The notes beneath the pieces are model-generated. The model was not told where the DNA came from, did no database searches, and saw nothing but the letters and a program-made list of their open reading frames with translations. From NCBI GenBank assembly GCA_016800925.1, contig JABCPU010000080.1:124001-188000 (forward strand): a DNA stretch of 64,000 bases, in the 5' to 3' direction. Below, piece by piece: positions 46,217-57,372 of the stretch; position 1 is the first letter of the stretch, and each line of letters opens with the position of its first letter. Both the position numbers and the translations under genes were made by a program. The DNA is from Suillus spraguei (Eukaryota > Basidiomycota > Agaricomycetes > Boletales > Suillaceae).

Positions 46217-49200
46217 GTTTGGAACGGATGTTGTTCTTCGCCTCTTTAGATAGGGAGATAGCCCCCGTGTTGTCCATGTACAGGACAATGGGGAGGAGGA
46301 GCGAGACGTGCAGCGAGATGAACAGTGATTTAATCCAGATCCCTTCCTGCAAGGCGTGAGTCACTGCCATATACTCAGCTTCAGTGGATGAAAGTGCGTG
46401 AGTAGTTTGTTTCTTGGACACGTGAGCGATTAATCCGCCAGCGAAGAACCAGGTATAACCGGAGATGGACAGTCTGTCCTCAGGTGAGCTTGCCCAATCG
46501 GCATCGCAATACCCCCGTAGTCCCTCATCTGCTCGATCACCCCCATAGTGCGCGCGATAATTGATGGTCCCGCTTAAGTAGCGCAGTAGACGCTTTGCTG
46601 CAGCGTAAAAGCGGGGGGTAGGATGCGCACTATGTTGCGCGAGTGCATTGACGGCAAAGGCGATGTCGGCCCGCGTACAGACAGCTAAGTACAGCAGTTC
46701 ACCAACGATCTTCCTGTAGCGCGTAGGGAGGTTGATCACCTCATCGAAGACGTCAGTGTCAAGCCCGAAGGGGTGCTTTGAGTCGAGGGGAAGGTGGACA
46801 GGATTACAGTCTAAGAGGTCGTATTCGTCGAGGAGGTAGGATATATACTCTCCCTGATGTATCCATAGCTGCCTAGAGGTGCGTTTGCGCTCGAATTGCA
46901 TTCCGAGGAAGCGTTCTATGGGCCCTAAGTCTTTGATACCGAATCGTTGAGCTATGCGACTCTTGACGGACTGCAGAAAGGGTTTGGAGTTTGAGGTTCC
47001 CATACCGTCGTCGACGTGCCACCCGACGATGCAAAGAATGTGGCCTGAGGAAGGAGTGGTTTTGTCGTAGATGAACACGGCGTGGTCAACAGCGCAGCGG
47101 GTGAACCCAAGCTCCATCATAACAGCACGAACCTGTTCGTACCATTCCATGGCCGACTGTTTCAGACCGTATATAGTGCGGAGCATGTGCCACACGAGGA
47201 GAGTCCAATCGCCTTCCTCAAAGCCTTTCGGCTGCCTCATGTATATCTCCTCCCTAAGGATCCCCCACAGGAATGCCCGTCTGGCGTCGAACGTGTCGAG
47301 CTCCCAGTCATTGCGACACGCAAGGGCTGCGATGAATCGAACTGATGCTGTCTTGATGACGGGGGCGAACGTGGCACCGTAGTCGACGCCGGGAATCTGT
47401 GAAAACCCTTGGGCTACGAGCCGAGCCTTGTAAGCCGATCCACCTTTGTTGTCCTCTTTAAACTCCAGGACCCAACGATTCCCTATCGCCTTTCGACCTG
47501 CAGGAATGGTAGTCAACTTGTAGACCTTCATTTCTTTCATCGTCTCTAATTCCTCCTTCATGGCCTTAAGCCATCGTTCGTGGTCAGGGCGCTTCATCGC
47601 TTCATCATAAGTTGCGGGAGGAATCAACATGTCGTAGTCAGGGTTGGAAGGGTTTCGTCTGCGGTTACTGCGTATCGCCACGTGTGCCTGTTCTTCAATC
47701 ACAACGTTAGCCATGACTTCCGTGACGTCGATGTTCGGCTCGACATTCGTGATGTCAGTGTCAGGTTCAACTGTGCTCACCCCCTCCTCCAATACTGGCG
47801 TCATACCCTCACGTGCAACTTCTCCAGAGACGCGCTCGGCACGAGCTACACGAAGAGCCATAAGACGTGCCTTGGTGTTAGCCATTTCGTCGGCATAAGC
47901 CTGACCAGCAGTGGTTGGCACACGAGTGCGAGAAGAGCGGCGTGGAGCTGGGGGTGCTGTGTGAGAAGAAGCCGGGGATGGAGGCATGATTGCAGGAGGT
48001 GCGTGGACTGGAAGTGAAGGAGTGGGAGCGTCTTCTGAGTCAGAGTCGGAATCGGACAGTGTGGTGTGCGCGACTGATGGTATATTTTCGTCGAAGATGA
48101 CGTCCCTGGCAGTGAAGAAAGCTCCCGTCCCGCTATCACGGAGACGGTAACCTTTTGTGCCCTCAGGGTACCCTACAAAGACAGCATGACGAGAGTGGGG
48201 ACCGAGTTTCGTTTGCAATTCTGAAGGGATGCGCGCAAAGCATTTTGCTCCAAAGACGCGAAGGTGTGATAGGGAGGGCTTGCGTCCATTGATGACCTCG
48301 TAAGGTGTGACTCCTGGTGGCAATGTGGTGGACTCTGTGCGGTTCCACAGGTAACACGCGGTCAGGGCAGCTTCTCCCCACATGTTCGCGGGCAGGTTGG
48401 CAGCTTGTAGCATCGCGAATAATCGCCCCTCAATAGTGCGTATAGCTCGTTCTGCTTTTCCGTTTTGTTGATGTGCGTAGGGCGCAGAAAGCTGGCGAGT
48501 GACACCTGAGGAAATCAGGGATTGCGTGAAGGCTGCGCTGATGAATTCCCCCCATTGTCCGACCGAAATACCTTCACCTTGCGGTCGGCAAGATTCTCCC
48601 AGCGTTTCTGAACCATTTCCCAAGCCTCAAGTGCTTGGTCCTTAGACGCAAGCAGTTGCAGACTCAAGAAGTTACTATGGTCGTCCAGGAACAGGACAAA
48701 GTGAAGTTTGCCGTGAGGAGTTACGACGGGGAATGGGCCACAGAGATCGGAGTGTATGAGGTCCAGAACGTGCTTCGCCCGAGGCGTAGTGGATGGTGGG
48801 TATGGTTTGCGAGGATGTTTAGCCAGAATGCAAGGTTCGCAAGTGTGTAGTGGGTGAGAAGTATCAACTTTCACACCGGTGGCAAATGCTGGTAAGCGTT
48901 TCACAGCCTCACCGCCGGGATGTCCCAGGCGTGCATGCCACAAGTCCCAGGACAGTGGCGTCTTTGCAAATGCAGAGATCTCGAGAAGCGGAGATGGCGT
49001 GTTCGGTGGAATAAAACGTAAGTCCAGGAACACCAGCTTTCCCACCATTGGAACCGAGCCTAGATCATCGCCACGGTAAACGAGTTGACAACGCGATGGG
49101 GTTGGCAGGTAATGTATCGCCCAGCCTTTATCCACCATGTGTCCAACTGACAACAGGTTGATTAAGGCGCCCGGAGCATGAAGACACCCGGTGAATCGAA

Positions 49201-50503
49201 TGCGTTGCACACGATTGTTGATGGCGAGTTCGGCGACACAGTCTCCACGCCCTGAGGTGAGCAAAGTCCCATGATTCGCCGTCTTGACCTTGACCTTGTC
49301 TTCTGTGTTGTACGTCCAGAAGTACGACCTGTCCGTGATCAGGTTCGAGGTCGTGCCAGAGTCCAGAATGGTGGACAAGACCTGACTGGCGATGCAGGAC
49401 ATGTTCTCGTCACTCGGCAGGGCGCTGGGATCGAGTTCCTCGATAGCGGCTGAAGACCATTCACGATGATGCGTCTTTTCAGTTGCAAGGGCAGCGGTTT
49501 CAGTAGAGGAGTATGTGGGAGGGGGAGCTGGTCCTGCTGGGGCTGAGGGTTTGGCTTCGACAGCAGCTGCAGATACGTCTTTCTTCTTTCCTCCTCGTTC
49601 TCCTCTCTGAGCCCACGGTGACTTTCCTTCCATGCCACCCCCAGGCTGCATACAATGCTCGCGATCGTGCGTTAGCGAACGTGGGAGGCCGGAGCATACA
49701 GGATTTTCGCATGACACCCCCTTGGGGTTATGCTTGTGGATCCTTATGCCTGTGGTCGGGTTCGTTCTGCGTTCGGTCGAAGGGATGGTTGCGTTGGCAT
49801 ACTCTGAGCCAGGGCGTGCACCAAGACGCTGCTGACCACGTTGCCGGTTCGCTTCCTCAGTGAACGAGGTTGCAACCTCCTCGAACGTGAGTGTGGTGAC
49901 GGTGGTTGAGGAAGTGGCTGACGGTGACGGTGCCTTATAGTGCGCCATTGTAAGGCTGCGGAAGACAACCCACTGTGGCGTCTCGGGGAGACCGTTCAGT
50001 AGCATCCAGATACATTCCTCGTCTGTGAAAGTCACCCCCATTTCAGCAAAACGTCGACGTCCATTCTCGAAGACGCCGAGGAAGCGAGACGCGTCTTCCG
50101 CGTCCTTCAACTTTTCTGAAAAGAGTTGGGTGCGCAGCTCGAACTGGGAAGTCACGTCGAGGCGAGCGAAACGTTTGATGAGCATGTCCCACTGTTGACG
50201 TGCGGTGAGTTTCTCGCCCAGCATGTTCTGAACAACAGGTGAGAGCCTTCGTCCAATTATCGCTTTCGTTTGAGCATCTTCCTTTACCCAGTCTCTCATG
50301 AGTACGAGTTCCGCTGCTGTGGGTTGCCCTGCCGTGGCAGCTTTTGGCATCTGACTAGCAAATTCTGCGACGTCGAGGGGATCTATACCGTTACTACAGT
50401 GATTCCACAGCCCCTCGCCGGCCAACGCCAGTTCCACCGCTCGTCTCCAGCTTGGATAATTATCCGAGCCGGTCAGTTCGGCGATGTGATCGAATTTTCC
50501 CAT
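46217..50503 (-). pseudogene. copia gag-pol polyprotein, frameshifted and 3'-truncated
   Basis: The frame from the ATG at 50503 encodes a gag region (GKFDHIAELTGSDNYPSW), a protease with DSGTTSNLI, and a gag-pre-integrase HHCC region (LWHARLGHP and HTCEPCILAK). The integrase core Asp residues are in HSDLCGPF and FRSDNGG. A run of six G at about 48550 shifts the frame; a seventh G would restore it. The other frame then gives the integrase Glu (HQQNGKAERAI), reverse transcriptase (KARLVAQGF, FDARRAFLWG, WHVDDGMG) and RNase H (CDADWASSPEDRLS, SSTEAEYMA, MDNTGAISL). The last copia residues, NNIRSKH, run straight into antiporter sequence AIGVFAIGVELPK in the same frame. Catalytic residues look intact, so this was a recently active family. 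Confidence 0.85.
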
Positions 50504-50618
50504 CGCAATGACGAGTGAGAATATTGATTAGAGTTTAACCGTTAGTTAAACGTAGATTAACGCGAGTTCTTCGTGTCGTGTAATTCCTGGGCTTGTCTAG
50601 AGCCCGTTGCTGCTACCA

Positions 50619-50953
50619 TATACACTAGCGAGAGAAACGCGAGCTCAGTAGAGTCAAGACAATACTTTGATTGATAGTACCTAGCGAGAGAAACGCGAGC
50701 TAAGGTACGTTAGTGCAAGATATAAGTATGAGACAAAGACTATGCATACCTCAGTAGAGTCAAGACAATACTGAGGTGTTTCTACACAAAGACGGAGACT
50801 ATGTATGTACCGCAATGATTAGCTAATGTCGTACCGGAGGTTGGACGTGCGGATGTATCATGCGGTGCGGAATATAAGAAGACTCAGTGTCATATGGTGC
50901 CGAAGGTGCATGAGATAAGAGATAGCGCAAGAATGGTAATGAAGGGGCTAACA
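50619..50953 (-). repeat. Probable 5' LTR of the copia element
   Basis: The outer end is TGTTAG, the usual TG start. Two short direct repeats lie inside: CTAGCGAGAGAAACGCGAGC at 50625 and 50681 (period 56), and CAGTAGAGTCAAGACAATAC at 50646 and 50752. Such repeats are common in U3 promoters. The inner boundary is uncertain because the expected CA end is not obvious next to the primer-site candidate. Confidence 0.45.
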
Positions 50954-51142
50954 CTATACACAATGAGTATGAAGGTTGATTTACAAATTATATTACCTTT
51001 TCTCGAATGAACAAGGAAAACATGCCAAACTATAATGGATATTGCAATGAGACGCAGCAAAAGTAGAGAGGCCATGCTGACTTACTATAACGACGAAACC
51101 TCCAAGGCATGCATAGGTGATGTGCGGTATGGTTATTGAAAG

Positions 51143-51900
51143 CTGAGAAGATCAATGAGCGTTGTAGCAGCTATACGAGACCATGATCACAATTGAAGTG
51201 AAATGATGATTGAGCTAGGGAACGGCAGGACGGAACATGAACAAAAGACTCGTTACGTCATTGGGCAATTCTTATCCGCGGCTCAGTACGTCCGATCCTC
51301 CGATCGAAGTTCAAATCTTTGAGCTCGGCAAATTGATTGGAATTACTAGACCGGTGAGTGGCACTCACTTGTAGTCGTCTTCCCTCTGTCTTAATTATCT
51401 GCGTGTATCTCACAGGTTCGTGCATTATATTTCTACATGTAGTTTGCAAGTTTCGCCGATTGTGTTATGAAGATATATGCTATGCCACCGTGACCGTGCA
51501 ATTGCAGACCGTTTGTCTTATGGTGTGACATCCTTCTCTAGAACTATTCTGCTAGCCACGATTAAATCCGGTGCGAGCTCGACATGTTGAATGAACTCAT
51601 CAACTACCATTCAACTTCTAGATCAATCCAGGCTCTTCATATCTCAACTCCTGCGATGAATCACACTCACTAGCGCTTTCGGTGATCCTCCCTAGCACAT
51701 TTCCCCCTGCACGAATGTACAAAGAACATACTGCTGTTAATATTCCGAACACTGAATGAATTGCAAAAGACTTTAGTAGACGACATCATGGAGAGAATGC
51801 AAAACAACGCATGGAAGATAATTCTACAATGACAAATACTACAGTGACCGGGATGACAACAATTTAAATCCTATGCCAGATGAAAGCAATACAGTAGAAA
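51143..51900. other. Spacer: antiporter D promoter and CHAT copy 6 3' flank
   Basis: Equivalent to 11770-12536, with the CCAAT/ATF-type site at 51253-51264 and the extra block near 51306 shared with the spacer at 37400. No gene is seen. Confidence 0.5.
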
Positions 51901-54900
51901 CTATACACCAACATGGACGAAAACCATTCTCTGCTCCAGCGGAACCTTCGTCTTCACAGCGTGCGTAGCACGATTCAGTGCCCAGGCCGCCTTCGTACAA
52001 TCCATCACACCACCCTTGAACATATTCTCGTAGAAAGCTCTCACAACATGTTCTACATAAGCGTCGTTGACCTCCCACAGCGTGCCAATCACGCTCTTGA
52101 ACCCCGAAAATTGCAGTCCAGCCGCGAGGTGAATCACCTCGTCGGGCGTCTCTTTATCGCCGACGGCGGTATGACACGCTGATAGGAACGCGAACTCGGC
52201 GTGAGGAATGTCTTTCTCCATGATATCAAGTAGCGTAATAGGCTCGTCTTTCATGACGAAATGAGAATTGTACGGCTGCTCGTGGTCCTGCTTTCCGTGA
52301 CAAGCAAGGTGCACCCAGTTGTTCTCTTCCAATGCCTGGAGTGCACCTGCTCGTGTAGCTGCATCGCCAGAAATTGTGGTACGATTGACCGTCACCGGGA
52401 CGAGCTGTTGGACGTCGCCAGAAATTGTGGTACGGTTGACCGTCGTAGGGACGAGCTTTCGGACAAGCTCGATCTCGCTATCGACGGTCAAGAGCTCCTT
52501 GCTTTTCCCTGCACGAGGTTGACCTTGTCCGATTGCCACGAAGGATGGCGGGACACGCTTCTTCATCATCTGTCTAGATCTAACAAGAGCCGAAAGTGTC
52601 GGCGCATAAGAACAAATAAAGAGATCCTCCAGGCATGGCTCCTTCCCAGAACGATCTGGCTTTGTTAGAAAGGGGTTGGCTGCATGGAGAGGAATGGACG
52701 TGAAATCTGCAGTCGGACACAGCCAGATTCGAGAGTGGCGCCTTAGCTTAAGGACATGCTCGAGTACGTTGACGATGGGTAGCATGATCGCGTCCCATAT
52801 TGTCTGCGAGAGTACAATTAGATCCGTCCTTGACTCTGCTAGGCTCATCCAAGATGCCTCTCGTATAGCCCTGGCGAAACGATCCTTAAGATTCTTCAGT
52901 TCTGTAATAGTGATAGACGGCAATGGAACATTATGGAGCTCTCCTGACGTCGGAACAATGATGGCGCTGCACGAGTATTGACTCGCGATGAAGATGATAA
53001 TTGGGCCCTGCCGGGCTGCCACTTGCAAGTCTTCATACAAAGGCGGGAGCAAGAATCGGGAGAATCCTTTAAGATCACGGATCTTAGCTACCACCGCTCC
53101 CCACTCCTCCTGAAGTCTCCTATACTGCATTGCTGCTCGATCAGCAGTAGCTCGGTCAGCGCTGCCGGTGGAACCTTGAACATCAGCCAAACGCTTGCTC
53201 AGGTCTGAGAACTTGTGAGCTATGTTGGGATTCGTAGACATGAGATCTTCCAGCGGAGTCCTGAGCCGTGATGCCAGCGACCACTGCTGACCACGACCCT
53301 GCTCCATAAGTTCGATGGCCCTTTGGAAGTTGTGCCGGCGTATGCCGCACGATCCTGCATCTATGGGCGTTGATCTGGCATAATGGAAGGCAGCAGCAGC
53401 TTCTCGCCGTGAAATTGCAGACGATCGTGTTGCCGAGTGACGATCAAGAAGGTCGAAAAATGTTGCATAGGCCTCCAGCCCAGATGCGTGATTGTGCTTC
53501 TCTCCTGCGACGATCCAATTCCAAGCTGTTACAATGCGATTGGGGAAGCCTTGCGTGGGATGTCGTGATGCCAGTCTGAAGTTCTCCACAGCAAGCGATA
53601 AATCAGCAGACTTGCGTTGCACTTCATAACGAGATAAATAGGCGTTCTTCAACCACATATAGCTGAAATATCTATGCGGGTGCAGTGAAGGCAAAGCCTC
53701 CAACGATTCTTGGCACAGTCGAATGGCCTCCTCGACATCTTCATTCTTCTGCGTTTTCGTGAAACGAGAGGAGAGCGCCGAGCTCAAATTCAAAAGAGCT
53801 GTATGGCGATGTGGATGGCCATGCTGCGTTAACTGAAGTGAATCCCGGTACAGGTCAATGGCCTCGTTGAGATCTTCGCTGACATCCAATTTGCCATATC
53901 TGGTATTGAGCGCGAAGGCAAGGTTGTTGAGCGTTTGATCACGATATGGATTCCCAGGCGGGCGCAACGTCAGTGCCTCGCGATGGAGGCTGATAGATCT
54001 GTTGATATCGTCAACACCGCCGCGTTGCTTGAAAGGGGTGGAGAGGGCGTTTCCTAGGTTGTTCAATGAGAAATGACGATATTTGTGCCCAACAGGGCAC
54101 AAGCGCAGCGCTTCTTCATACAAAGAGATGGCGTCATTGAGGTCATGATGGTTGCCTTGGTGATTGAAGCGGAACCAGAATGACGAAGCCAAGTTATTCA
54201 GGTAGTAATCACGTTCCGAATCTCCCTTGGAGCACAGGGAAACGGCTTCACACTGACATTGGATGGACTCATCTAAGTCATCAGTGCTGCCGCGTTGCTC
54301 AAAGCGTGACCTGAGAGCCCATCCGAGCTTGTCCAGTGCTCTTGGACGGTGTTTGTTGCCCAGAGGACAAAGCTCAAGTACGACTCGCCGAATGTGGATG
54401 CCTTCATCAGATCCCTCTACTGAAAATTTGTTGCATTCGCCGATCACATAATCGACGCCATTTGCCCCTGCCGCGATGCTACGAAGGTAGGTTCCTCTGG
54501 ACAGAGCGGTAATAGCTTGCAGCACAGATGTGCGGCTTCATGGATATAGACGGCGGTGAAGTTCTCCTTGCCAAAGCGCCAGGTCAGCGCTTTAACGAGT
54601 GGTAGATGGATAGTGGATAATTGGGGTGACCCTCAGGACGTAATGTAAGGGCCTCCCGAAAGAGAGAGGTGACAGGATCAATGTCTTGAAAATCGTTTTG
54701 AATATAGCCTTGCAGGCGGGCCCATGCGAGGTTGGTGAGAGCCTCTGCGCGGTCAGGATGTCCGACCAAGCATTGGTCCAGGACTGACTGAAAATGCTGT
54801 ATGGCATCGTTCAGATAAGAGACGGTCTTGCTTGTGACGTATGTGGCAAATCGTTCATGGCCTGCATCGGTCTCTCGAGCAATCTCACATTCAGTGATGG

Positions 54901-55542
54901 ACTACACAAGGTGTTCCGTCAACAGAAATCAACGACAGAGGCTGCGTCACTCACGTCAAGCAGTGCGGTCTCCTGATTGTCGCTAGAATGTAGAACAGTG
55001 GCCTTCAGCGTGAGGCAAGGGCGAACCCCACGAACGGGCGGGAAGGAGATATCTACTAGATGTGAGTATATAAGCATGAATGAGAAGGAGGTCACTCACC
55101 GAAAGGCTCATTTCCATGACCGAGCAGCGCATCCCGCGAGGTTTGAAGTTTTCCGACGACTTCTCCATTTCCCAGCATCCGATCGAACTCGAAGGATGCC
55201 CTGATCTCCATTGATATTTTGGGTGACACATTTAATGACCTACAAGCAGAAGGTCAGTTATCGAGTCGCATCCGAAAATTGAGATGGACTGTACAGGGTC
55301 ACGGTATCGTCCCATGCTACTGATTCGTCGGATGATAAGACCCCAATCGCTGATTTCCAACGTCTCGTCGAGCCAACAATGATGGATATGTGAACACCGG
55401 CGGGAATGCGCTTGGAGGGAACTCGAACATTTTTTGCTCCAATAACTGTAGGTAGAGTGTGAGGATACGAAAGAGATACGAAGGCGGTATGGGGCAACTT
55501 ACCTTCGAGTTTGATATATCGGCCTTGTAAACTGACAGACAT
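51901..55542 (-). pseudogene. C2-TPR-CHAT copy 6, two frameshifts and a lost splice donor
   Basis: The ATG is at 55542 and the stop at 51901. From about 54493 to the stop the frame is fully open, including the TPRs, variable window (about 53302-53541) and CHAT dyad. Upstream, one G is missing at about 54599 (GAGGTGG to GAGTGG) and one C at about 54494 (TTCCCTC to TTCCTC). The intron-2 donor has TC in place of GT at 55282-55281, as in copy 1. Both frameshifts are one-base losses in short runs, so base-calling error is possible, but the donor change argues for a real pseudogene. The window type (IVTAWNWIVAGEKHNHAS, DRHSATRSSAISRREAAAAF) is shared with copy 7. The segment before CHAT is the EASWMSLAESRTD type shared only with copy 1. 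One TPR has STPF where the others have STRF or FTRF. Confidence 0.8.
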
Positions 55543-56064
55543 GATGGTATGATGAAGGAAAACGAGAAGGACTGATTATGGGTTGGGTGGTGGGTAGAAT
55601 GAGTAGTGGAAAAGGCGGGAGGGCACTGTAAGTTCAGGTGAGAGGGAGAAGGGAAGTTGAGGGTTCAGAAGGTTTAGGTGATCCACACGTGTATTTGCAT
55701 GTTGCAGTTCAGCGCTAGTACAATAGACGCTTGTATGATTTGCACGAAGCGCTGAGGCTAAAAGATCAACAGCTTGCAGCAAAATGCTATGGATGAGGGA
55801 AAATGACACGGCCAGGACACTGCCAGGACACTGCAAGTCTGTACTGTCATCGTAAGTTGATTGAGACGTGGTATAATCATTAGCACAAGGCTGAGACAAC
55901 ATAAAACCCAGTGTATTTCATGGTACAAACATTACAGACCACTAGAAATGACGGAGGGTGGTGGGCTATGCCTACGCTGTACGAGACGATGGCAAGGTGG
56001 AATGATGATCGAGCTAGAAACAAAGGCAACACGGCGGCATCCGAGCTTGAGAACAGTCGGCATA
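55543..56064. other. CHAT copy 6 5' flank up to the pogo element
   Basis: Promoter-type region with ACACGTGT at 55685-55692. A small GCCAGGACACT duplication at about 55810-55830 is not present in the other units. No gene is seen. Confidence 0.5.
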
Positions 56065-56354
56065 CTATGCCTCACGGTGGAATCGTCACCCCCGAAAGTC
56101 GTCACGACCTAAATATCTCACTCAATTCTTACCTCTACACACAATTCAGAACTTGAGTCGATGTTTCTATCATGCACCTTTCATTGCGAGGTTGAACGAT
56201 CAATTTTTATTAAGAAACGGTGAAGTTCATTGAAAGCCGTCAAAGTCACGCTGGTGACAGCCAGCCGAGCGCTGCCGTGGCGGAGTTCTAAAAAATACTA
56301 CCACTGGCTGTTGACTGGCTGTGACGACTTTTCAGTGAGCTGACACATTCAGGC

Positions 56355-56692
56355 ATGGTTCGCCCAAAAGGCAAATCACGAGAGTCGCGTGATCCCACTT
56401 ATGAGCAGCGGATCCAGACTGCCATCCAGGGGATTACAACCAAGGTCTACAAGACCATCAAAGAAGCCGCATTGGCCAATAATGTAAGCTAGTATTTTGC
56501 CCTCTCCGAGTCACTGTTTTAATAACTCTCATGATTTTATCAAACTAGATACCTCGCACAACTTTGGGTGAACGGTACTCAGGGGAACATAAACCACGTC
56601 GCGAGGCACATGTAGGTCAGCAGATCCTCACGCCTGCACAAGAGCAGACCATTCTCGACTGTCGAGCACGACATCACAACGAAAACCTTTGA
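56355..56692 (+). CDS. Pogo-type helix-turn-helix fragment, 90 aa, 2 exons
   Basis: Exons 56355-56483 and 56549-56692, separated by a GT..AG intron of 65 bp. The protein starts MVRPKGKSRESRDPTYEQRI, continues with a psq-type helix-turn-helix (IKEAALANNIPRTTLGERY), and then LTPAQEQTILDC, where the CENP-B-type second DNA-binding domain of pogo transposases normally begins. It ends early at TGA 56690-56692. This is the DNA-binding head of a transposase without its catalytic part. It may bind the element ends; whether it is translated is unknown. Confidence 0.65.
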
Positions 56693-57248
56693 TGCCTTAT
56701 CTTCTTATCGACTCAAGGATGATTTTATCGCCATTGCTGGCGCTCTGGGGCTTTCTCGCGAGGGGACCGTTGCAACTCTCACTTCGAGAATCAAGGAGTA
56801 CATTGCCGACCCACCTAATGCTCATCTGGCCAACAACCCACGATTTTCAGCTCTGTTTGGCAATGGCAGAACGCGCGCGAGAAACGCCACATCAGCAACT
56901 GACAATTCAACTACCATCAGCGCTGCACCCATTGAAATTCCACCCATTCCAGCACTACCTGCCAATAGCTCTCATTATTCTTCTCGCGAACATCCTAATG
57001 ATTCTAACATAAATAGTCCTGATCCACGCCATGAAATACCTTACAATACTCCTGTACATCCAACTCGCAGCAACATACCAGCATCTCAGCAATTTTCCGG
57101 ACATTTTACTTCACACCAGCATCAAGTTCATTTGCCTCATCATGGACCACATAGTTCTCATTCTCATGAAGCATTTCCTGCACCATACAGCCATTATAAT
57201 TACAACCACATCCCCTACAATACTCCACGTCACACCAACCAATCATAA
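56640..57248 (+). CDS. SAP-like domain and His/Asn/Pro-rich tail, frame shifted from the pogo HTH
   Basis: An open frame without its own early ATG overlaps the end of the helix-turn-helix frame and runs to TAA at 57246-57248. It reads DALSSYRLKDDFIAIAGALG then LSREGTVATLTSRIKEYI, a good match to the helix-extended-helix SAP pattern of DNA-binding proteins. It is followed by about 140 residues rich in Ser, His, Asn and Pro. It is probably the C-terminal part of a longer element protein, joined to the pogo head by an internal deletion, or reached by splicing I cannot confirm. Exact start unknown; the first ATG in frame would be far downstream. Confidence 0.45.
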   Translation, partial: KSRPFSTVEHDITTKTFDALSSYRLKDDFIAIAGALGLSREGTVATLTSRIKEYIADPPNAHLANNPRFSALFGNGRTRARNATSATDNSTTISAAPIEIPPIPALPANSSHYSSREHPNDSNINSPDPRHEIPYNTPVHPTRSNIPASQQFSGHFTSHQHQVHLPHHGPHSSHSHEAFPAPYSHYNYNHIPYNTPRHTNQS

Positions 57249-57372
57249 TTTTTGACCTGTAACAATTTTTTTAGGCGTTGCCGAGCGGAATTTGAAAGCG
57301 GCAGCAGTGAACTGCTGTGACAAAAGTGTGACTGACGACTTTCGGGGGTGACGATTCCACCGTGAGGCATAG

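Larger units (their letters stand above)
46216..50953 (-). mobile_element. Truncated Ty1/copia LTR retrotransposon
   Basis: Minus-strand element with order gag - protease - integrase - reverse transcriptase - RNase H, as in copia. The 5' LTR begins TGTTAGCCCC at 50953, directly after TATAG (50958-50954), which in intact antiporters is the end of intron 2 (TATAG then CTTTACATCGG). The 3' end is cut inside RNase H at 46216; there is no 3' LTR and no second target copy. The insertion was therefore followed by a deletion that took the 3' LTR and about 188 bp of the host gene. The LTR/leader boundary is not firmly set. A stretch TGGTAGCAGC (complement of 50609-50618) resembles an initiator-tRNA-Met primer site. 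Confidence 0.85.
43753..51142 (-). pseudogene. Fungal Na+/H+ antiporter copy D, split by a copia element
   Basis: The 3' part (43753-46215) runs from VFAIGVELPKAYMKRHWKS to the C-tail; the 5' part (50954-51142) holds the first two recognisable exons (PHITYACLGGFVVI and FGMFSLFIREK). Between them lies a truncated retrotransposon. About 188 bp of antiporter sequence (the LYIGEA exon and the DPRSWGG region) is missing when compared with copy B. Independent of the insertion, copy D carries the TGA-for-Trp change (about 46056) and the 17-bp deletion (about 45920) seen in A and B, so it was already dead before or besides the insertion. The TDP motif remains readable near 45975. Confidence 0.9.
56065..57372. 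mobile_element. Pogo/Tc1-type DNA transposon, 1308 bp, perfect 40-bp TIRs
   Basis: The ends are exact 40-bp inverted repeats starting CTATGCCTCACGGTGGAATC, flanked by TA on both sides (56063-56064 and 57373-57374). The empty site is visible in other units as GCATATGAAATAAA. Perfect TIRs and duplication indicate recent insertion. It is present only in this unit and not in the otherwise near-identical unit at 25440-26600, so it came after that duplication. It encodes a pogo-type helix-turn-helix fragment and a second, SAP-like frame, but no DDE domain, so it is non-autonomous. Confidence 0.9.

Noticed and set aside
46089..48623. 844-codon frame as a real fusion gene
   Set aside because: It is the second half of a frameshifted copia polyprotein running by chance into antiporter exon sequence at a deletion breakpoint; it has no plausible promoter or start.
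50619..50953. CRISPR-like or satellite interpretation of the short repeats near 50625-50771
   Set aside because: Only two copies each of two short repeats, lying inside an LTR of a eukaryotic retrotransposon.
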